From contig SCSP01000029.1 of assembly GCA_004297845.1 (NCBI GenBank), positions 1 through 41,121 on the forward strand: DNA of 41,121 bases. The letters run 5' to 3'. The position numbers were made by a program, and so were the translations under genes. The DNA comes from Bacteroidota bacterium. Its GTDB lineage: Bacteria > Bacteroidota > Bacteroidia > Palsa-948. Under the pieces are notes generated by a model that worked only from the letters and a program-made list of their open reading frames with translations, was not told where the DNA came from and searched no databases. This document shows, piece after piece, positions 15,489 through 23,100 of this stretch (positions are counted from its first letter, which is position 1; each line of letters begins with the position of its first letter).

Positions 15489-16727
15489 TTACTTCTTCGC
15501 CAAATAATAAAGCGTTGAGCAATTCTCCCTGCGGAATATCTGTTTAGCCTGTGTTTGCACCTCATTATTGTTTACCGCAAGATATTTTTCCGCTTCCTTA
15601 TTTACCTGGTTTGCATCACCCATCAATTCTGCAATGGCAAAGTTCAACGCCTTGTTCATGATGTTCATCTCGGAGAATTCAAGAGTTGCTTCCACCTTGT
15701 TCTGCACTTTCTGCAACTCCTTTTCCTGAACCTTTTCATTTTTCAGCTTATCCAGTTCTGCTTCAACGGCTTTTTCTGCAGCGTCCATAGAGAAGCCATC
15801 CAATACTTTTCCGCTTATCACAAACATTCCCTTATCCATGCTGTCATCCGCATAGGCGTTGAGTTCGGAGAACATTTTTTTATTCTTTACCAGCTCGTTG
15901 TACAGGCGGGATGAATTTCCATCGGAAAGAATATCAGAAAGCAGGTCCACCGCGTAAAACTCCTTGTCTTTGCGCGAGCACATGTGGTAGGTCTTGTAAA
16001 TGGAGTTGAAAGGCACTTCCCGCTCCACCGTAAGCGATCGGAACTCTTTTTGCTCCGGCTCCACCGGCAGATTACGTTTGTTGTCAGTCCCTTTCGGAAT
16101 CGGTCCAAACCATTTTTCGGAAAGTCTTTTCACTTCATCCAACGAAACATTTCCCGCCAGTACCATAATGGCATTGTTGGGGCTATAAAATTTCCTGAAG
16201 AATGCTTTAACATCTTCCATTTTTGCTTCGGCAATGTGGGATATCTCTTTTCCAATGGTATCCCAGAGATAGGGGTGCTTTTTATATACCACCGGGCGCA
16301 TCAGGAGCCATATATCGCCATAAGGCTGGTTCAGGTAGCGCTGCTTGAACTCCTCAATCACCACGTTTCGCTGAACCTCAAGGCTTTTTTCGGAAAATGC
16401 GAGGGAGAGCATACGGTCGCTTTCTAACCAGAACGCAGTTTCGAGGTTTGCGGTTGGAACCGTGAGATAATAATTAGTTATATCGTTCGAAGTAAACGCA
16501 TTGTTCTCCCCTCCCACTCTTTGCAAAGGCTCATCGTAGCTGGGTATATTAACACTCCCGCCAAACATGAGGTGTTCGAACAGATGTGCAAAGCCGGTAC
16601 GGCTGGCATCCTCATCGCGTGCACCTACATCATACAGAATGTTCATGCACACCAGCGGAGTGGAACGGTCTTCGTGGTAAATGACGCGCAAACCGTTACC
16701 GAGAGTGAATTTTTTAAAGTCAAGCAT
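15489..16727 (-). CDS. M16 family zinc metallopeptidase, catalytic subunit
   Basis: This is the zinc-binding member of the M16 pair. The inverted zinc motif HLFEH (HxxEH) lies near residue 56 in GFAHLFEHLMFGGS, with the third zinc ligand probably in NVVIEEFKQR about 75 residues later. The N-terminal FTLGNGLRVI segment is typical. I start the protein at the ATG at 16727 (MLDFKKFTLGNG), giving 412 residues. An upstream in-frame ATG adds 16 residues (MILCDICKI...) not seen in the family. No signal peptide is evident. A near-match to the -7 motif (GATATTTG, 16757-16764) lies upstream. The partner subunit follows after the ParE remnant, probably in the same operon. Confidence 0.94.
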   Translation of the reverse strand: MLDFKKFTLGNGLRVIYHEDRSTPLVCMNILYDVGARDEDASRTGFAHLFEHLMFGGSVNIPSYDEPLQRVGGENNAFTSNDITNYYLTVPTANLETAFWLESDRMLSLAFSEKSLEVQRNVVIEEFKQRYLNQPYGDIWLLMRPVVYKKHPYLWDTIGKEISHIAEAKMEDVKAFFRKFYSPNNAIMVLAGNVSLDEVKRLSEKWFGPIPKGTDNKRNLPVEPEQKEFRSLTVEREVPFNSIYKTYHMCSRKDKEFYAVDLLSDILSDGNSSRLYNELVKNKKMFSELNAYADDSMDKGMFVISGKVLDGFSMDAAEKAVEAELDKLKNEKVQEKELQKVQNKVEATLEFSEMNIMNKALNFAIAELMGDANQVNKEAEKYLAVNNNEVQTQAKQIFRRENCSTLYYLAKK

Positions 16728-16776
16728 AAAAAAATATTTCAATAAAAAAATTTTACAAATATCGCATAAAATCAAT

Positions 16777-16784
16777 TAACTTTG
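16777..16784 (+). promoter_or_regulatory. Bacteroidota -7 promoter motif upstream of the rhomboid gene
   Basis: TAACTTTG is a full match to TAnnTTTG. It lies ahead of the BIME-like palindrome, so the rhomboid transcript would have a structured leader of about 130 bases. Confidence 0.45.
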
Positions 16785-16801
16785 GAGCGATTTTTATGAC
16801 A

Positions 16802-16918
16802 TCAGGGCTAAAGCCCTTGCTCTTGTATAATTTAATAACCACGACCTTCTCCATGGGAGTTCCTTCGGGAGAGATCGGTGTTAAAAAATGCACTAACAAT
16901 CGGGCTTTAGCCCTGAAA
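16802..16918. repeat. BIME-like nested palindrome (AGGGCTAAAGCCC type)
   Basis: The outer arms TCAGGGCTAAAGCCC (16802-16816) and GGGCTTTAGCCCTGA (16903-16917) are perfect inverted repeats. Each arm itself contains the short palindrome GGGCTAAAGCCC or GGGCTTTAGCCC. The interior has a second hairpin, ACCACGACCTTCTCC (about 16841) against GGAGAGATCGGTGTT. This layout is like REP/BIME units mobilised by RAYT (Y1 REP-associated) transposases. No transposase gene is in the window. Confidence 0.82.
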
Positions 16919-16921
16919 TGT

Positions 16922-17791
16922 ATGTCGGTTACAGACGACCTGAAAAATATTTTTACACGGAGCGGTAATGGTTTGACGCGCATCATACTTATCAATGTGA
17001 TCGTATTTCTCATTGTAAATGTTTTGGGAGAGCTTATCCGTTTTTCGGAAAACGGAACCTCACTGATTTACTGGCTCTCGCTGCCGGGAAATGTGGTTCT
17101 CGCACTCACACATATTTGGACACTTGTTACCTATATGTTCCTGCACGAGGAATTGATGCACCTTCTTTTTAATATGCTCTGGCTTTACTGGCTGGGGAAA
17201 ATTTTTGTGGAATATATTGGCAGCAAACGACTTATCGGGGTTTATATTCTGGGGGGCATCAGCGGTGGGATCCTGTTTTTACTTGCAGCCACTCTCTTTC
17301 CTCTTCAGTTTTACACTACTTTTCTGCTTGGCGCTTCTGCCGGAGTGATGGCGGTGGTAATTGCTATAGCACTTCTTGTTCCCGATTATACAATCCACCT
17401 GCTCCTCCTCGGTGCTGTACGTCTCAAATATCTGGCATTGGCTTCTTTTATTCTTACCAGCATACTGGATCTTTCGCAAAATACAGGAGGCAAAATATCC
17501 CATATAGGTGGGGCGTTATTCGGAATGGTATTTATGATGCAGCACAAAAAGGGGAATGACCTTACAAAACCGATTGTAGCCTGCCTTGACTGGATCTCTT
17601 CTTTATTCTCCGGAAGGTCAAAAATAAAGGTAAGTTATCGAAGAAAAGCAAGCGATGAAGATTACAACGCAAGCCAAAAAGCAAAACAGGAAAAGCTGGA
17701 TGCTATTTTAGATAAGATATCTAAAGCAGGGTATCCGAGTTTAACAAAGGAAGAAAAGGACTTTTTATTCAAAGCAAGCGGGAAGAGTTGA
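16922..17791 (+). CDS. Rhomboid family intramembrane serine protease with C-terminal DUF6576-like region
   Basis: Rhomboids cleave transmembrane substrates within the inner membrane. From the ATG at 16922 the protein has 289 residues and about six membrane segments. It shows HEELMHLLFNMLWLYWLG (the H..xN loop), the catalytic serine in GASAGVMA (Ser139) and the catalytic histidine in HIGGALFG (His194). The soluble C-terminal tail of about 60 residues ends with a short helical domain (LTKEEKDFLFKAS) common in Bacteroidota rhomboids. The in-frame ATG at 16796 would add 42 residues translated from the palindrome and is rejected as the start. The EEP-family gene follows, separated by a tandem-repeat region. 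Confidence 0.92.
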   Translation: MSVTDDLKNIFTRSGNGLTRIILINVIVFLIVNVLGELIRFSENGTSLIYWLSLPGNVVLALTHIWTLVTYMFLHEELMHLLFNMLWLYWLGKIFVEYIGSKRLIGVYILGGISGGILFLLAATLFPLQFYTTFLLGASAGVMAVVIAIALLVPDYTIHLLLLGAVRLKYLALASFILTSILDLSQNTGGKISHIGGALFGMVFMMQHKKGNDLTKPIVACLDWISSLFSGRSKIKVSYRRKASDEDYNASQKAKQEKLDAILDKISKAGYPSLTKEEKDFLFKASGKS

Positions 17792-17801
17792 GAAAAGACA
17801 A

Positions 17802-17868
17802 GACTGAGGCTGAGGTTAAGACTGAGTGATAGCCTTTTCCCTCATCCTAAGCCTTAGCCTTAACCTTG
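17802..17868. repeat. Inverted repeat of CTGAGG/CCTTAG units between the rhomboid and EEP genes
   Basis: The left arm is GACTGAGGCTGAGGTTAAG then ACTGAG (17802-17826). The right arm is CTCATCCTAAGCCTTAGCC then TTAACCTT (17841-17867), roughly complementary with scattered transitions. It lies upstream of the ATG at 17880, and the upstream GTG start at 17826 would be translated from it. Confidence 0.7.
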
Positions 17869-17879
17869 CTGTTCAAAAA

Positions 17880-19001
17880 ATGAATCGCATAAAAAAAATA
17901 ACATCCATCCTGATCCGGGTACTCTACTTCGTACTACTGGGTTCGTTGCTCCTCTCCTACCTTTCTCCCTACGCCAATCCTAAAGATTACTGGCTGTTCG
18001 CTTTCTTCGGTCTGGCATATCCCTATCTGCTCTTGGTAAACGTGATTTTCCTCACCTGGTGGATCATGCGGTGGAATAAGCTCTACTGGCTGTCTCTCGC
18101 TTGCATTCTTATCGGGTGGATGAACATGAAGAATTTGTTTCACCTCTCCCTCAATCCCCATCAACCGGGACGGACAGGTGAGGTAAAAGTGCTATCCTAC
18201 AACGTACGACTTTTTGACCTTTACAACTGGACACACAACAAAGACACACGCGACAAAATTTTTTCATTCCTCAAAAACGAATCTGCCGACATTGTCTGCC
18301 TTCAGGAATTTTTTCAGGGAGACAGCGGGTACTTTGAAACGCTTAATCCCCTCCTTGACATTACGCAGCCGGAAAGCTATCATGTGGAATATACCTTGAC
18401 AAGGAGAAAAAAAGATCACTGGGGAATAGCCACCTTCAGCAAATATCCCATGTTGAAAAAAGGAACCGTACTGTTCAAATCCATGGGAAATAACATCTGC
18501 ATTTTTTCCGACCTGAAAATAGGAAATGATACGGTGCGGGTGTATAATATGCACCTGCAATCCATCAGTTTCGGCTATGCGGATTATAAATTCATTGATG
18601 CCCTGAAAGAAAAAAATGATACACTGGACGCAGAAGACATTGAAATCGCCTCAAAAAATATTTTAAGACGCATTAAAAGAGCGTTTATCAAACGCAGTGA
18701 ACAGGCCGAACGTATCCTGCAGCACATCGTATCCTGCAAATACCCTGTGATCGTTTGCGGAGATTTTAACGATACTCCCTTTTCATACACCTACCATGCG
18801 TTTTCTGAAATACTGGAAGACGCCTTCATGGAAAGCGGGACCGGAATCGGCAGCACCTATCTGGGTGCCTTCCCATCGTACCGGATCGATTATGTTTTTC
18901 ACTCTGATCATTTCACTTCATCGGGATTTGAAGTGCTGCCTGAAAAATTATCGGACCACTATCCGATCCGCTGTTACATTTATCCTGCAGCTTCGGATTA
19001 A
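17880..19001 (+). CDS. Membrane-anchored endonuclease/exonuclease/phosphatase (EEP) family protein
   Basis: The N-terminal 95 residues contain three hydrophobic segments, and the remainder is an EEP-fold domain (DNase I-like metal-dependent phosphodiesterase or phosphatase). Motifs are VKVLSYNVRLFD (metal-binding Asn), DIVCLQEFF (Glu), VIVCGDFNDTPFS (GDFN) and LSDHYPI (His-Asp) near the C-terminus, so the active site looks complete. The active domain probably faces the periplasm or cytoplasm next to the membrane. Substrate is unknown. The ATG at 17880 gives 373 residues. A GTG 54 bp upstream lies inside a tandem repeat and is unlikely. Rhomboid and EEP genes in this order are a frequent pair in Bacteroidota. 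Confidence 0.9.
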   Translation: MNRIKKITSILIRVLYFVLLGSLLLSYLSPYANPKDYWLFAFFGLAYPYLLLVNVIFLTWWIMRWNKLYWLSLACILIGWMNMKNLFHLSLNPHQPGRTGEVKVLSYNVRLFDLYNWTHNKDTRDKIFSFLKNESADIVCLQEFFQGDSGYFETLNPLLDITQPESYHVEYTLTRRKKDHWGIATFSKYPMLKKGTVLFKSMGNNICIFSDLKIGNDTVRVYNMHLQSISFGYADYKFIDALKEKNDTLDAEDIEIASKNILRRIKRAFIKRSEQAERILQHIVSCKYPVIVCGDFNDTPFSYTYHAFSEILEDAFMESGTGIGSTYLGAFPSYRIDYVFHSDHFTSSGFEVLPEKLSDHYPIRCYIYPAASD

Positions 19002-19038
19002 GGATTAAATGCGTCAGACCCAATCCCAAACTTTTAAC

Positions 19039-19046
19039 TATTTTCG
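19039..19046 (+). promoter_or_regulatory. Near-consensus -7 motif upstream of the YfhO-like gene
   Basis: TATTTTCG matches TAnnTTTG at all but one position and lies 18 bp before the start codon. Confidence 0.35.
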
Positions 19047-19064
19047 GAGATAATTTTTATCACC

Positions 19065-21608
19065 ATGCCTGAAAAATTCTCCCTGAAATCCCTCACCCCG
19101 CATTTAATAGCTGCGGGTATCTTTCTTGTAATTACGGTCGCTTATTTTTCACCTGTAATTTTTGGAGGAAAAAAAATTGTGCAGTCAGACATCATGCAGG
19201 CCACAGGGATGTCAAAAGAAATTGCTGATTTCCGAAAATCATATAACGAAGAACCTTATTGGTCAAATGCTGCTTTTGCGGGAATGCCGGCTTATCAGAT
19301 CTCCGCTATTTACGTTGCCTACAAACTGGAAAATTTGCAAAAAATATTTTCACTTATGCTTCCCCATCCGGTTCGCTACATCTTTATTTGTTTTATCGGA
19401 TTTTATTTTCTCCTGCAGGTGTTAAAGATCGATCCATGGCTGTCTGTGGTCGGGGCTTTGGCTTTCGGGTTATCCTCCTGGTTTTTCATCTTCATAGATA
19501 CGGGTCATAATTCCAAAATGGCAGCCATCTCCTATATGGCGCCTGTACTGGCAGGAATAATAATGCTCTATAGGGGAAAACTGCTGCCCGGGCTTGCTGC
19601 AACCGCCTTGTTCCTTTCTATGCAAATTTTCTGCAATCACCCCCAGATAACCTATTACCTGGGTTTCATCATTTTGTTGTATGTATTGTCAGAATTGTTC
19701 AGTGCGTGGAAAGAAAAAAAAATATCTTATTTTTTAAAACGATCTGCTGTACTTGGGGTGGCTGCGATCATTGCGCTGGGCGTAAACATCACCGGCTTGT
19801 GGGCTACTGCTGATTTTAGCAAATACACCATTCGAGGAGCCTCCGAACTCACTCTTAATCCTGACGGAACTCCAAAATCCGGCATTGTAACATCCGGACT
19901 GGATAAAGATTATGTTACGCAATACAGCTACGCGATTGATGAAACAATGACACTTTTGATTCCTAATTTTAAGGGGGGGTCTTCCAGCCATGCTATCGGA
20001 AAAAGTGAGGCGGGTGAAAAAATTCTTTCCAAACTGGATCAACAACAGGCAAACATTGCCGCTCGGGTTTATACGCAGTATTTTGGCGATCAGCCCATCG
20101 TTGCCGGACCGGTCTATCTCGGGGCCATTATACTATTTCTTTTTGTACTTGGATTATTTGTAGTGAAAGGGGCTTTAAAATGGGCGCTTGTATTCTCTAC
20201 CTTGCTTTCCGTCTGGCTTGCCTGGGGAAAGAATGACCCATTTGGTTTGACAAATTTCATGCTTGATTATTTCCCTGCATACAATAAATTTCGAGCGGTT
20301 ACCACGACACTGGTAATTGCCTGTCTCACAATCCCACTGCTTGGAATCCTGGCGATAGATTCTATTTTGAAGACAAGAAACTTTCTCACTGAAAAAATAA
20401 CGCTCCCATTCAAGCAAACGCTGAACGGTCAGAAAATTTTGATCCTCTCCTTCTCGCTTACAGGAGGAATTGCACTCCTTTGCTGGATCGCACCGGAAAT
20501 GTTCAATGAGTTTTCTTCCTCAAGCGATACCTACGAGGTTACCTCTATTCTTTCACGCAACGAATGGCCGGAAGATCAGATCAAATCATTTATTGACAGC
20601 ACGCTCCCTGCTGCTGCAGAAGTTAGAAAATCAATTATGCGATCTGACTCTTTGAGAAGCTTTCTTTTCATTCTGCTTGCTGCAGCATTAATATGGTTAT
20701 ACGCTAAGAATAAAATTGTGAACAGAAAGATACTTGTAGGGGCGATGATTGTTCTGATTTTGGCCGATATGATCCCGGTTGACAGGCGTTACCTGAATAA
20801 TGAAAGTTTTGAAAATAAATCGGAACAAAAAAATCCATTCGCAAGAATGGGGCGGCCGCATGCAGCAGACCTGGAAATTCTAAAAGACAAGGATCCCAAC
20901 TTCCGCGTGTGGAATACGCTTGCCCGTCCGGATCAGGATGGAATCACCTCCTATTTTCACAAGTCCCTGGGTGGTTATAGCGGAGCGAAACTAAGAAGGT
21001 ACCAGGAGCTTATCGACTTTCACATTAACAGGCGCAACATGGCGGTAATCAACATGCTCAATACAAAATATTTCATTTTCTCAGGAGAGAAAAATAATAT
21101 CATGACGTATCCTAATCCCGATGTGCTGGGCAACGCCTGGTTTGTAAATGAACACCGGATTGTTGCAAATCCCGATTCGGAAATTACAGCGCTCAGCAAG
21201 TTCGATCCGAAAACTACAGCTATTGTGGATAAGCGCTTTGAAGATTATTTTACCGGATTAAAATCTTCGACAGATTCGACAGGGACCATCAAACTCACAT
21301 CTTACAAAGCCAATGACCTGATGTATGAAACAAATACATTAACAGAACGCTTAGCCGTGTTCTCAGAAATCTATTACGCAAACGGTTGGAATGCATATTT
21401 GGATGGAAAATTAACTCCTCATATCCGCGTCAACTATGTGTTGCGTGCGATGCGCGTGCCTGCAGGTAAACATAAGATCGAGTATAAATTTGAACCAACG
21501 ATCATTGCAACAGGAGAGAAAATTTCTACTGCGAGTATGATTTTACTTTTCCTCCTTTGCGGAGGGGCAGCCTTTATAGAGTTAAAGAAAGGCAAAAAAG
21601 ATCTTTAA
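19065..21608 (+). CDS. YfhO-family membrane protein
   Basis: The 847-residue protein is a polytopic membrane protein with about twelve hydrophobic segments and a large periplasmic C-terminal domain. It resembles the YfhO family (PF09586), which has a GT-C-like fold. YfhO proteins are implicated in glycosylation of lipoteichoic acids in Bacillus, but the Bacteroidota members have no assigned substrate. Landmarks are KIVQSDIMQATGMSKEI, an acidic loop after the first membrane segment, GHNSKMAAISYMAP, the region LNTKYFIF, and the C-terminal GWNAYLDGKLTPHIRVNYVLRAM of family members. It lies between the EEP gene and a glycosyltransferase. An ACACAGAG-type repeat begins at its stop codon. Confidence 0.88.
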   Translation: MPEKFSLKSLTPHLIAAGIFLVITVAYFSPVIFGGKKIVQSDIMQATGMSKEIADFRKSYNEEPYWSNAAFAGMPAYQISAIYVAYKLENLQKIFSLMLPHPVRYIFICFIGFYFLLQVLKIDPWLSVVGALAFGLSSWFFIFIDTGHNSKMAAISYMAPVLAGIIMLYRGKLLPGLAATALFLSMQIFCNHPQITYYLGFIILLYVLSELFSAWKEKKISYFLKRSAVLGVAAIIALGVNITGLWATADFSKYTIRGASELTLNPDGTPKSGIVTSGLDKDYVTQYSYAIDETMTLLIPNFKGGSSSHAIGKSEAGEKILSKLDQQQANIAARVYTQYFGDQPIVAGPVYLGAIILFLFVLGLFVVKGALKWALVFSTLLSVWLAWGKNDPFGLTNFMLDYFPAYNKFRAVTTTLVIACLTIPLLGILAIDSILKTRNFLTEKITLPFKQTLNGQKILILSFSLTGGIALLCWIAPEMFNEFSSSSDTYEVTSILSRNEWPEDQIKSFIDSTLPAAAEVRKSIMRSDSLRSFLFILLAAALIWLYAKNKIVNRKILVGAMIVLILADMIPVDRRYLNNESFENKSEQKNPFARMGRPHAADLEILKDKDPNFRVWNTLARPDQDGITSYFHKSLGGYSGAKLRRYQELIDFHINRRNMAVINMLNTKYFIFSGEKNNIMTYPNPDVLGNAWFVNEHRIVANPDSEITALSKFDPKTTAIVDKRFEDYFTGLKSSTDSTGTIKLTSYKANDLMYETNTLTERLAVFSEIYYANGWNAYLDGKLTPHIRVNYVLRAMRVPAGKHKIEYKFEPTIIATGEKISTASMILLFLLCGGAAFIELKKGKKDL

Positions 21609-21691
21609 CACAGAGTCCATAGAGGTTGAAGAGTTACACAGAGTTAGATTACTCTCGGTGAAACTCTATTTTTCTTCGTGTACTCTGTGTT
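21607..21691. repeat. Inverted repeat of ACACAGAG units at the YfhO stop codon
   Basis: The arms AACACAGAGT (21607-21616) and ACTCTGTGTT (21682-21691) are perfect inverted repeats. Inside are further copies (ACACAGAGTTAGA, GAAACTCTA). The left arm overlaps the last two bases of the TAA stop codon. Confidence 0.8.
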
Positions 21692-21725
21692 GAAAAATAT
21701 AAATTAAAGAGCCACCGAGATATAA

Positions 21726-23069
21726 ATGAAAAAGGTTCTCATAATCACGTACTACTGGCCTCCCAGCGGAGGAGCGGGCGTTCAGCGCTGGCTCAAGTTT
21801 GTAAAATACCTGCGTGTATTTGGCTGGGAACCCGTTGTTTATACTCCGGAAAATCCGGAATCTCCGGCCATGGACGACTCCCTGCTGAAAGACATCCCGA
21901 AAGGCCTTACCGTTATCAAAACCCCGATCTGGGAGCCTTACAATCTGTACAAAGGATTCATTGGACAGAGGAAAGGTGAAAAAATAAATGCAGGATTTCT
22001 CACTGAGAAGAAAAAGCCGGGACTTGCAGAAAAAATATCCGTGTGGATACGGGGTAACTGGTTCATTCCAGATGCAAGGAAATTCTGGATAAAGCCCTCG
22101 GTTAACTTTTTATCTGAATATCTTTCAAATAATCCGGTAGATGCCATCGTATCTACCGGTCCTCCGCACAGCATGCATTTGATCGCACTTGCGCTGAGAA
22201 AGAAATTCAATATAAAATGGCTTGCCGATTTCCGTGACCCCTGGACTAATATTGATTTTTATGACAAACTCCTGCTCACAAAATCTTCAGACCACAAACA
22301 TAAAAAGCTCGAACACGAAGTTTTAAAAAACGCTGATGCGGTTCTAACTGTTGGGTGGCATATGGCGGATAGTTTCAAAAAAATAGTTAACCGGAAATAT
22401 GAGGTAATAACGAACGGATTTGACGAGGATGATTTTCAAACCTCACCCCACCTCACCCCGGCCCTCTCCAAAGGAGAGGGAGGAATCCCAGAGGAAAGGG
22501 GAGTGTTCAGCATCAGTCATATTGGGGCGATGAATGCTGACCGCAATCCCAAAATGCTCTGGGCTGCGCTAAATGAACTTCTGACAGAAAATGATGGGCT
22601 GAAAAAAGACCTGAAGATAAATTTCATAGGAAAGACTGATTATTCTGTGCTGAATGACCTTAATAAATGGCAACTCTCTCCTTATGTTACAAAAACAGAA
22701 TACCTGCCGCATACCAAAACCACCAAGGCAATGCAATCTTCTCAGGTGCTTTTGCTGGCTTTGAACAATACGCCTAACACGCTGGGCGTTATCTCCGGGA
22801 AACTGTTTGAATACATTGCCGCAAAACGCCCCATCCTGTCCATCGGAAAAGAGAACGGAGATGCGGCAAGAATCATCAAAGAGACAGGAGCAGGAACGAT
22901 CTGTGATTTTGAGGATAAAACCAAAATCAAGACGGAGATCAGCAGGTTCTACGAGTTGTTCAAACAAAAAAAGCTGAGTATTACTTTGGCAGATACTTCT
23001 GCATACTCCAGAAGAAATCAGACGGAGGCATTAGCTGGTATCCTGAACCATCTGACAGAAAAAAAATAA
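21726..23069 (+). CDS. Glycosyltransferase (GT4-like) with a repeat-derived insertion
   Basis: The 447-residue protein starts MKKVLIITYYWPPSGGAGVQ, a common opening of Bacteroidota glycosyltransferases that use a GT-B fold. The N-terminal half has WLADFRDPW, and the C-terminal half has GVISGKLFEYIAAKRPILSIG, the donor-sugar binding region. Residues about 239-259 (SPHLTPALSKGEGGIPEERG) are encoded by the GC-rich palindrome at 22441-22504 and lie at the hinge between the two domains. The palindrome replaces a loop and leaves the frame open. It follows the YfhO gene and converges with the T9SS protein gene, with a shared palindrome between them. Confidence 0.9.
   Translation: MKKVLIITYYWPPSGGAGVQRWLKFVKYLRVFGWEPVVYTPENPESPAMDDSLLKDIPKGLTVIKTPIWEPYNLYKGFIGQRKGEKINAGFLTEKKKPGLAEKISVWIRGNWFIPDARKFWIKPSVNFLSEYLSNNPVDAIVSTGPPHSMHLIALALRKKFNIKWLADFRDPWTNIDFYDKLLLTKSSDHKHKKLEHEVLKNADAVLTVGWHMADSFKKIVNRKYEVITNGFDEDDFQTSPHLTPALSKGEGGIPEERGVFSISHIGAMNADRNPKMLWAALNELLTENDGLKKDLKINFIGKTDYSVLNDLNKWQLSPYVTKTEYLPHTKTTKAMQSSQVLLLALNNTPNTLGVISGKLFEYIAAKRPILSIGKENGDAARIIKETGAGTICDFEDKTKIKTEISRFYELFKQKKLSITLADTSAYSRRNQTEALAGILNHLTEKK
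22441..22504. repeat. GC-rich palindromic element inside the glycosyltransferase gene
   Basis: A doubled flank (CCTCACCCCA then CCTCACCCCG) precedes GCCCTCTCCAAAGGAGAGGG. The core differs from the copy at 13926-13955 at two bases and is read in the same frame (LTPALSKGEG). A further fragment, GAGGAAAGGGGAG, follows. Confidence 0.9.
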
Positions 23070-23070
23070 A

Positions 23071-23095
23071 GGGCACTGTAGTGCCCATTTATTTC
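23071..23095. terminator. Bidirectional terminator-like palindrome between convergent genes
   Basis: GGGCACTGTAGTGCCC (23071-23086) starts 2 bp after the glycosyltransferase stop. It is preceded by an A-rich run and followed by ATTTATTT, so it could end transcription from both sides. It lies 15 bp from the stop of the convergent T9SS gene. Confidence 0.65.
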
Positions 23096-23100
23096 GGAAA

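Noticed and set aside
16796-16921. N-terminal extension of the rhomboid protein from the ATG at 16796
   Set aside because: It would be translated entirely from the palindromic element and has no counterpart in the family.
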